NCBI GenBank assembly: GCA_035547055.1
Contig: DASZVN010000075.1
Coordinates: forward strand, 1 to 7,153
DNA from: DASZVN01 sp035547055
GTDB lineage: Bacteria; Pseudomonadota; Alphaproteobacteria; Rhizobiales; Methylopilaceae
Direction: 5' to 3'
DNA length: 7,153 bases
Every line of letters starts with the position of its first letter. Within the stretch, counting starts at the first letter, position 1. Of this stretch, positions 1 to 5,272 are shown piece after piece. Below the pieces are notes generated by a model. That model was not told the origin of the DNA. It searched no databases and was given only the letters and a program-made list of their open reading frames with translations. The translations under genes were made by a program, and so were the position numbers.

Positions 1-2
1 CA

Positions 3-365
3 ATCGCCCTGAAGCTGACCGAGGGCCAGGCCCATGACGGCCGCAGCGCCGCCGACATGCTGGGCACGGTCGGACCCGGCCAGGTCTTGCTCGCCGACCG
101 CGCTTACGACAGCGACGCCTTGCGCCAGGGTCTCGCCGCCAAGGGCGCCTGGGCCAACGTCAAACCGATGCCGAACCGCTTGCGCCGACCCGCCTTCAGC
201 CCGTTCCTCTATCGACAGCGTAACCTCGTCGAGCGCTTCTTCAACAAGCTCAAGCACTTCCGCGCCGTCGCCACACGCTACGACAAGCGTCCCGAAAACT
301 ACCTCGCCGCCGTCCAACTCGCCTCAGCACGAATCTGGATGCGTGCTAATGAGTCTATGACCTAG
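3..365 (+). CDS. IS5-family (IS427-like) transposase, C-terminal part, 5' end outside window
   Basis: This is the C-terminal 120 residues of a DDE transposase that moves an insertion sequence by cut-and-paste; the reading frame is open to the window edge, so the start lies upstream. The second catalytic aspartate is in LADRAYDS (Asp codon 96-98). The third catalytic residue is the Glu of RNLVERFFNKLK (codon 231-233), inside an exact Y-(2)-R-(3)-E-(6)-K signature typical of the IS4/IS5 superfamily. The tail, with HFRAVATRYDKRPENYLA, is typical of the IS5 family. In the IS427 group the transposase is often encoded by two overlapping frames; if so, this is the second one. The first catalytic Asp is not in view. 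The stop TAG at 363-365 lies at or very near the presumed right end of the element. Whether the whole element is intact cannot be judged from this window. Confidence 0.9.
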   Translation: MALKLTEGQAHDGRSAADMLGTVGPGQVLLADRAYDSDALRQGLAAKGAWANVKPMPNRLRRPAFSPFLYRQRNLVERFFNKLKHFRAVATRYDKRPENYLAAVQLASARIWMRANESMT

Positions 366-366
366 A
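330..366 (+). mobile_element. Presumed right terminus of the IS5-family element
   Basis: The transposase stop codon lies in the sequence CTAG (362-365), and a complete unrelated gene begins at 375, so the element must end between the end of its coding region and position 374. In IS5-family elements of the IS427 type the transposase commonly runs almost to the terminal inverted repeat, and CTAG or TNA targets are duplicated. The segment around 345-365 (read on the minus strand as CTAGGTCATAGACTCATTAG) is therefore the likely terminal inverted repeat. The left end is outside the window, so neither the repeat nor a target duplication can be confirmed. The boundary is approximate. Confidence 0.5.
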
Positions 367-374
367 CCGCCGCC

Positions 375-1289
375 ATGCTCTTCGCCCCGCCGACCCCGAT
401 CGAAACCACCGTCTACGTCACGCTTCCGGCGGAATGGCACGACGTTTCGGCGGACAACGAGTGGGTGGTGGGCCAGCCCGGCGGCCGGCCGCATTCCGTC
501 CTCGAGGGGCCGAGCTTCGACCGCGACGGCACCCTCTACTGCGTCAACATTCCCCGCGGCCACGTCTACCGCCTCGACGGCGAGCGCCGCTTCCACCTCG
601 TGGCCGCCTATGACGGCTGGCCCAACGGCCTCAAGATCGCCCGCGACGGCCGCATCTTCATCGCCGACTACAAGAATGGCCTGATGCTGCTCGACCCGGC
701 GAGCGGCCGCGTCGAGCCTTATCTCGTCCGCGCCAATCTCGAGCGCTTCAAGGCGATCAACGACCTCTTCATTGCCAGGAACGGCGACATCTACTTCACC
801 GACCAGGGCCTGACCGGGCTGCACGACCCGACCGGACGGCTGTTCCGCCTCGCGGCCGACGGCCGCGTGACCTGCCTCGTCGACAACATCCCGAGCCCGA
901 ACGGCGTGGTGATGGACCTCGACGAGACCACGGTCTTCGTCGCCGCGACGCGCGCCAACAGCGTCTGGCGGGTGCCGCTGCTCCGCGACGGCTCCGCCGC
1001 CAAGGTCGCGAACTTCATCCAGCTTTCCGGCGGCGGCGGGCCGGATGGACTGGCACTCGACGAGGCCGGGCGCCTCTTCGTCGCCCATGTCGGCCTCGGC
1101 ACGGTCTGGGTGTTCGACGAGCGCGGCGAGCCGGTCCACAGGATCCGCTCCTGCCGCGGCGCGATGACCACCAACATCGCCTTCGGCGGGCCGGACCGCC
1201 GCACGCTCTTCGTTACGGAGGCGGCGTCCGGCTCGATCCTCGCCGCGGCGCTCGATCTTCCCGGCAAGCCGATGGCGGCGGAGCAATGA
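375..1289 (+). CDS. SMP-30/gluconolactonase (LRE-type) family lactonase
   Basis: A 304-residue six-bladed beta-propeller protein of the SMP-30/gluconolactonase/LRE family, cytoplasmic by lack of a signal peptide. Members use a divalent metal to hydrolyse sugar lactones or related esters to the acids. The metal and active-site residues expected for the family are visible: Glu44 in LEGPSF, Asn129 in INDLF, Asn176 in SPNGVV and Asp224 in GPDGLALDE. Repeated blade signatures such as DGRIFIADY and NGDIYFTDQG are spread along the chain. Length is normal for the subfamily, and the N-terminus (MLFAPPTPIETTVY) resembles family N-termini, so the ATG at 375 is probably the native start. There is no recognisable ribosome binding site: only nine bases separate this ATG from the transposase stop, so the insertion sequence has apparently replaced its leader. 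It is the first gene of a set with the hydroxyacid and GMC dehydrogenases. The exact substrate is unknown. Confidence 0.88.
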   Translation: MLFAPPTPIETTVYVTLPAEWHDVSADNEWVVGQPGGRPHSVLEGPSFDRDGTLYCVNIPRGHVYRLDGERRFHLVAAYDGWPNGLKIARDGRIFIADYKNGLMLLDPASGRVEPYLVRANLERFKAINDLFIARNGDIYFTDQGLTGLHDPTGRLFRLAADGRVTCLVDNIPSPNGVVMDLDETTVFVAATRANSVWRVPLLRDGSAAKVANFIQLSGGGGPDGLALDEAGRLFVAHVGLGTVWVFDERGEPVHRIRSCRGAMTTNIAFGGPDRRTLFVTEAASGSILAAALDLPGKPMAAEQ

Positions 1290-1305
1290 GCGCTCCCGCG
1301 CGGCG

Positions 1306-2268
1306 ATGAAGGTGCTCTACACCGCCTTCGCCGCGGAGGCGCTCTACCAGGCCGCCCGCGCGGCGATGCCGGATGGGGTCGAGCTGGTGACGCTGGCCTC
1401 CGAGAGCGACGAGGCGCGGGCGAAGGCGATGGCCGATTGCGAAATCGCCATCATGGCGATCGGCCGACTGTCGCCCGCGGTGATGGACGCGGCGCGGCGG
1501 CTGAAGCTCGTCCTGCACCAGGGCGTCGGATACGAGGACACGCTCGACCTCGGCTGGATGCGCCGGGCGGGCATCCGCCTCGCCATCAACCTGGAAGGGA
1601 CGGTGAGCGTCGCCGAGCACACCATCCTCCTCATGCTCGCCGCGTGCCGGCGGCTGCCGTTCGCCGACGCCGCCCTCCGCGAGGGCCGCTTCCTCGTCCA
1701 CCAGCTTCGGCCCGAGCTCAGGGAGCTGCGCGGCAAGCGGATCGGGTATCTCGGCATGGGCCGGATCGGGCAGGAGGTGGCCGCGCGCGCGGCTGCGTTC
1801 GGGACCGACGGCGTCTATTTCGATCCGGCGGCGACGCTGCCGCCGGCCGAGGCGGCGAGGCTCGGACTGGAGAGGGCAGCAAGCCGCGACGCCGTCCTGG
1901 CCGAGGCCGATATCGTTACGCTCCACCTGCCGCTCACGCTCGCGACGCATCACGTGATCGACCGCGCCGCGATCGCGCGGATGCGGCCGGGCGCGATCCT
2001 GATCAACGCCGCCCGCGGCGGCCTGGTCGACGAGGCGGCGCTCGCCGACGCGCTGGAGCAGGGCCATCTTCTCGCCGCGGGGCTCGACACCTTCGAGGCC
2101 GAGCCCTATCCCGCCGGCGGACGCCTTGCCGCCTTGCCGAACGTCGTGCTGACGCCGCACATTGCCGGCGGCACCCTCGACGCCTTCCGCGACAAGATGG
2201 CCGCGATCGGGGCCAACGTCGCGCGCTACCGCGCCGGCCTGCCGCTCCTGAACGAGGTGGCGCTGTGA
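1306..2268 (+). CDS. D-2-hydroxyacid dehydrogenase, NAD(P)-dependent
   Basis: A 320-residue cytoplasmic oxidoreductase of the D-isomer-specific 2-hydroxyacid dehydrogenase family, which reversibly converts 2-keto acids to D-2-hydroxy acids (phosphoglycerate, glyoxylate/hydroxypyruvate and D-lactate dehydrogenases belong here). The substrate domain is split around a Rossmann domain with the dinucleotide motif G150-M-G152-R-I-G155. The catalytic set is present: Arg237 in NAARGGLVDE, Glu266 in DTFEAEP and the acid/base His285 in TPHIAGG. The region HQGVGYEDTLD (71-81) corresponds to the substrate/cofactor loop. Length is normal. The ATG lies 16 bases after the lactonase stop without a clear Shine-Dalgarno sequence, suggesting translational coupling; an internal ATG at 1366 is unlikely because it would remove the first beta strand. 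The last codons contain the ribosome binding site and start of the next gene. Specific substrate and preference for NAD or NADP are not determined. Confidence 0.92.
   Translation: MKVLYTAFAAEALYQAARAAMPDGVELVTLASESDEARAKAMADCEIAIMAIGRLSPAVMDAARRLKLVLHQGVGYEDTLDLGWMRRAGIRLAINLEGTVSVAEHTILLMLAACRRLPFADAALREGRFLVHQLRPELRELRGKRIGYLGMGRIGQEVAARAAAFGTDGVYFDPAATLPPAEAARLGLERAASRDAVLAEADIVTLHLPLTLATHHVIDRAAIARMRPGAILINAARGGLVDEAALADALEQGHLLAAGLDTFEAEPYPAGGRLAALPNVVLTPHIAGGTLDAFRDKMAAIGANVARYRAGLPLLNEVAL
2254..2260 (+). promoter_or_regulatory. Ribosome binding site of the GMC dehydrogenase gene
   Basis: GAGGTGG lies four bases before the GTG at 2265, inside the end of the hydroxyacid dehydrogenase gene. 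It supports the GTG start and the GTGA overlap with the preceding stop. Confidence 0.65.
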
Positions 2269-3872
2269 CCGACGTCCTGGAAGCCGATTATGTCGTCGTC
2301 GGCGCCGGGTCGGCCGGCTGCGTCGTCGCCGCGCGGCTGTCGGAGGACGCCGGCACCCGGGTGCTCCTGCTCGAAGCGGGGCCGCCGGACCGCAACCCGT
2401 TCATCCACATTCCGGCCGGCACGCGGCGGCTGATCGAAAAATCGCTGCTCAACTGGAACTATGCGACCGAGCCCGACCCCGGCATCGGCGGCCGCTCGCT
2501 GGCCTGGCCGCGCGGCAAGGTGCTCGGCGGCTCGAGCTCGATCAACGGCATGAACTACGTGCGCGGCAATCCCGCCGACTACGACGGCTGGGTCCAGATG
2601 GGCTGTCGCGGCTGGAGCTACGCGGAGGTGCTGCCTTTCTTCAGGAAGGCCGAGCGGTACGCGCCGGGCGATCCGGTCTTTCGCGGCAAGGACGGCCCGC
2701 TGGTGGTGCAGGACTATCCCGGCGTGCTGCCGGTGACCCACCGCTTCGTCGCCGCGGCCGAGCAGGCCGGCTTCGCCTGCCACGACTACAATGGCCGGAC
2801 CCAGGAGGGGGTCGGCTATTCCCAGATGACCCGGATCGGCCGCTGGCGCGGCTCGACGGCGGCGACCTATCTCGCCGCGGCGAAGCGGCGTCCGAACCTC
2901 GCGACCACGACTGCGGCGCTCGCGACCGGCCTCGCGTTCGACGGCGCGCGGTGCACCGGCGTTCGCCTCCGCCGCAACGGCCGCGAGCTGGTGGCGCGGG
3001 CACGGCGGGAGGTGATCCTGAGCGGCGGCACCATCAACTCGCCGCAGCTCCTGCAGATCTCGGGGATCGGCGATCCAGTTCACCTCGCCGGCATCGGCGT
3101 GCCGGTGCGCCATGCGTCGCCCGGCGTCGGGCGCAACCTCGCCGACCACTACGCCGCGCGCCTCGCCTTCCGGATCCGCGGGCTCGAAACCATCAACGAG
3201 CTGTCGCGCGGCTGGCGCCTCGTGCGCGAGATCGGGGCCTGGGTCGTCGCCGGCCGCGGTGCGCTGACCAATGGCGTCAGCACCGCGAGCGTGTTCTGCC
3301 GCAGCCGGCCGGGCCTCGCGAGCCCGGACCTCCAACTGCTGTTCGCGCCGTTCTCGTGGGGGCAGGGCGGCCCCGGGGCGTTCGAGCGGGCGCCGGGCGT
3401 CACCATCTCGGTCTGCGCCACCCGGCCCGACAGCCGCGGCACCGTTCTCGCGCGCTCGCCCGACCCCGCGGCGAAGCCGGCGATCGTGCCCAACTATCTT
3501 TCGGCGCCGGGCGACCTCGCGGTGATCCTCGCGGGCATCCGCACGGCCCGCGGCATCCTCGCCCAGCCGGCGCTGGCGGCCTACGTCGTCGGCGAGACCG
3601 CCCCCGGCGGCGCCGTGACCGACGACGCGGCTCTCGCCGACTTCACCCGCCGCACCGGCGGCACCGTCTATCACCCCGTCGGCACCTGCCGCATGGGCGA
3701 GGACGATGCCGCGGTGGTCGATTCCCGCCTCCGCGTCCGCGGCCTCCAGGGCCTCCGCGTGGTCGACGCGTCGGTGATGCCGACGCTCACGACCGGCAAC
3801 ACCAACGCGCCGACCATCATGATCGCCGAGAAGGGGGCGGCGATGATCCGCGAGGACGCCCAGGCGGCCTGA
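2265..3872 (+). CDS. GMC-family FAD-dependent alcohol dehydrogenase (choline dehydrogenase-like)
   Basis: A 535-residue glucose-methanol-choline oxidoreductase, which oxidises an alcohol or sugar hydroxyl to aldehyde, ketone or lactone using FAD. The FAD-binding Rossmann motif is G13-A-G15-S-A-G18, followed by Glu37 in LLLEAG. GMC signature 1 is GGSSSINGMNYVRGNPADYDGW spread over residues 88-109, and signature 2 is SGGTINSPQLLQISGIG at 253-269. The active-site His470 in YHPVGTCRMG and Asn514 in GNTNAP are both present. Length is normal and no signal peptide is seen, so a cytoplasmic enzyme is likely, with an electron acceptor that cannot be inferred. The GTG start overlaps the hydroxyacid dehydrogenase stop as GTGA; the frame stays open far upstream, but that part reads in a shadow frame of the previous gene, and homology begins with DYVVVGAGSAG. 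The stop is three bases from the stop of the convergent binding-protein gene. The substrate is unknown: choline, polyethylene glycol or sugar alcohol use would all fit the family. Confidence 0.93.
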   Translation: MTDVLEADYVVVGAGSAGCVVAARLSEDAGTRVLLLEAGPPDRNPFIHIPAGTRRLIEKSLLNWNYATEPDPGIGGRSLAWPRGKVLGGSSSINGMNYVRGNPADYDGWVQMGCRGWSYAEVLPFFRKAERYAPGDPVFRGKDGPLVVQDYPGVLPVTHRFVAAAEQAGFACHDYNGRTQEGVGYSQMTRIGRWRGSTAATYLAAAKRRPNLATTTAALATGLAFDGARCTGVRLRRNGRELVARARREVILSGGTINSPQLLQISGIGDPVHLAGIGVPVRHASPGVGRNLADHYAARLAFRIRGLETINELSRGWRLVREIGAWVVAGRGALTNGVSTASVFCRSRPGLASPDLQLLFAPFSWGQGGPGAFERAPGVTISVCATRPDSRGTVLARSPDPAAKPAIVPNYLSAPGDLAVILAGIRTARGILAQPALAAYVVGETAPGGAVTDDAALADFTRRTGGTVYHPVGTCRMGEDDAAVVDSRLRVRGLQGLRVVDASVMPTLTTGNTNAPTIMIAEKGAAMIREDAQAA

Positions 3873-3875
3873 ACG

Positions 3876-5093
3876 TCAGATCGCCGGCGCGACGGTCGCG
3901 AGGTCCTTGGGATAGACCGTGCGGGTCTCCTTCGGGTTCATCCACTCGACCACGATGCCCTCGGCGAACCTGTTGTAGCCGGTGTCGTCGAAGGCGATCT
4001 TGCCGGGCGGCTGCACCACGTCGTCGAAGGTCGTCGACAGCAGCGCCGCGCGGATCTTCGGGCCCTCGCGGCTGCCGGCCTTCTCCAGCGCCCGCGCGAT
4101 CACCATGCCGGCGGCGTAGCCGAGGCCGAGCTGCTCGTTGTTGGGCGAGGCGGGCTCCTTGGGATAGGCCTTGCGATAGGCCTCGAGCAGCTCGCCGTTG
4201 TGCGGCGTCTTGAGGTCCCAGTTCCAGTGGACGTTCATGAACACGTCGGCGACGCCGCTGCCGAGGGCGACGCCGCCCGAGTCGTTGGCGAGGCCGCCGC
4301 CGGTCAGGACCGGCGTCTTGATGCCGAGCCCGCGGAGCGACTGCATGATGAGCACGCAGTCCTGCAGCCCGCCGCTGAGGACGATGAGGTCGGGCCGCTT
4401 CTGGCGGATCGGCAGCACCACGACCGAGGGGTCCGTGAGGTTGCTCTGGTAGCTGACCTGCGCCACCACCGGCAGGCCGATGCGCTTGGCCTCGATCGGG
4501 AGCGACTTCGAGATCACGGCGTCGACCGCGGTCGAGGCGGTACAGATCGCGAGGCCGCGCACCGGCTTGCCGGCCGCCTTGAGCATCGCGACGGTCGCGT
4601 CGAGCGCGGCGTTGGTGAGGAGCGACGCCTTCACGGTGGTCTTGAAGGTGTATTTCATCCCGTGCTGGACCAGCAGGTCGGAGTAGGAGCCGGTAATCAG
4701 CGGCACCTGCGATTTCTCGGCCTCGACCTGAGCCGCGAGCGTCACGGCGCTCGCCTCGCATCCGTTCAGCATCACCGCGTGGTCGGCGTCGATCATCCGC
4801 CGGGCGACGCTGGCGCCCTGGGTCGGATTGTCCGAGGTGGTGTCGGCGGTGATGACCTTGAGCTTGGCGCCGCCGAGCGACTTGATGCCGCCCTGGCGGT
4901 TGATCGCGTCCGCCGCGAGGTGCAGCCCCCAGCTTCCGCGCAGGCCGTCCTCGCCGAGGAAGCCGGTCAGCGCGTTGGGGTTGCCGATGACGATGTCCGG
5001 CACGTCGGCGTGCCCGATCCGGGGCACGGCCGTTGCAGCTACGGCGGCCATCAACGCGGCTAGTCCCTCGCGACGCGATATGTCGACGGTCAT
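3876..5093 (-). CDS. ABC transporter substrate-binding protein, LivK-type (periplasmic binding protein type 1)
   Basis: A 405-residue extracytoplasmic solute receptor of the leucine/isoleucine/valine-binding (Peripla_BP_6) type. It would capture a branched-chain amino acid, amide, aromatic or organic acid in the periplasm for an ABC importer. The N-terminus carries a signal peptide with a twin arginine (S6-R7-R8-E9-G10-L11), a hydrophobic Ala-rich stretch at 11-22 and a likely cleavage after GHA29; the mature protein begins with DVPDIVIGNPNALTG, typical of the family. Other family-like parts are the GLHLAADAINRQGGI helix (56-70), LKVITADTTSDNP (78-90) and PLITGSYSDLL (131-141). The ATG at 5093 is chosen over the longer frame reaching 5189 because a perfect AAGGAGG lies six bases upstream and the signal peptide then starts correctly. 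It faces the GMC operon tail to tail. No permease or ATPase genes are in the window, so it is an orphan here or its partners lie elsewhere. The ligand cannot be predicted. Confidence 0.92.
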   Translation of the reverse strand: MTVDISRREGLAALMAAVAATAVPRIGHADVPDIVIGNPNALTGFLGEDGLRGSWGLHLAADAINRQGGIKSLGGAKLKVITADTTSDNPTQGASVARRMIDADHAVMLNGCEASAVTLAAQVEAEKSQVPLITGSYSDLLVQHGMKYTFKTTVKASLLTNAALDATVAMLKAAGKPVRGLAICTASTAVDAVISKSLPIEAKRIGLPVVAQVSYQSNLTDPSVVVLPIRQKRPDLIVLSGGLQDCVLIMQSLRGLGIKTPVLTGGGLANDSGGVALGSGVADVFMNVHWNWDLKTPHNGELLEAYRKAYPKEPASPNNEQLGLGYAAGMVIARALEKAGSREGPKIRAALLSTTFDDVVQPPGKIAFDDTGYNRFAEGIVVEWMNPKETRTVYPKDLATVAPAI

Positions 5094-5099
5094 TGCTTT

Positions 5100-5106
5100 C
5101 CTCCTT
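5100..5106 (-). promoter_or_regulatory. Ribosome binding site of the binding-protein gene
   Basis: On the minus strand AAGGAGG precedes the ATG at 5093 with six bases between. This is an ideal Shine-Dalgarno sequence, the strongest in the window, and it fixes the start codon. It suggests high translation, as is usual for periplasmic receptors. Confidence 0.9.
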
Positions 5107-5128
5107 GTGCGGGCAGGAACAGAGGCCG

Positions 5129-5157
5129 GCTCGCCCCGCACGCGCACGGCGGCGAGC
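5129..5157. repeat. Inverted repeat in the divergent intergenic region
   Basis: GCTCGCC (5129-5135) and GGCGAGC (5151-5157) form a perfect 7-base dyad with centres 22 bases apart, roughly two DNA turns. It sits in the leader region of the binding-protein gene and touches its weak candidate -10 box. It could be an operator or a leader hairpin. In DNA this rich in GC, one such match in 180 bases is quite likely by chance. Confidence 0.3.
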
Positions 5158-5182
5158 TTAGTCCCCGCCGCCCGCGCCACAA
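5155..5182 (-). promoter_or_regulatory. Weak candidate promoter for the binding-protein gene
   Basis: On the minus strand TTGTGG (5182-5177) and TAAGCT (5160-5155) are separated by 16 bases. Each matches the sigma-70 consensus at about half its positions. The placement, about 60 bases before the start codon, is reasonable, but the match is poor and other promoters are possible. Confidence 0.25.
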
Positions 5183-5217
5183 CACGCATCCAGGGGCGGC
5201 AGCCATGCGCGGTGTCG

Positions 5218-5246
5218 CTTTCTCGCGGCGGCGCGGCTTCTATAGT
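5218..5246 (+). promoter_or_regulatory. Candidate promoter for the TcuA-like gene
   Basis: TATAGT at 5241-5246 is a strong -10 element (five of six bases match TATAAT) and stands out in a GC-rich surrounding. A poor -35 candidate, CTTTCT at 5218-5223, lies 17 bases upstream. The transcript would start near 5253 and carry a short leader of about 20 bases that includes GGGAGGG (5257-5263), nine bases before the ATG. A poor -35 box may mean an activator is needed. Confidence 0.5.
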
Positions 5247-5272
5247 CGCGCCGATCGGGAGGGCAGGGGACG

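Noticed and set aside
324..1286. A 320-residue antisense frame covering the lactonase gene.
   Set aside because: It mirrors the codon bias of the real gene, resembles no family and has unusual composition. The same applies to the long antisense frames at 1213-2160, 2226-3674 and 5360-6586 and to the plus-strand frame 4200-5063.
1437..2264. A long plus-strand frame continuing upstream of the GMC gene across most of the hydroxyacid dehydrogenase gene.
   Set aside because: Its translation is Arg/Pro-rich and low in complexity, typical of a shadow frame in GC-rich DNA, and the GMC homology begins only at the GTG at 2265.
5094..5189. A 32-residue N-terminal extension of the binding protein, starting at 5189 on the minus strand.
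   Set aside because: It would bury the signal peptide and ignore the perfect ribosome binding site before the ATG at 5093.
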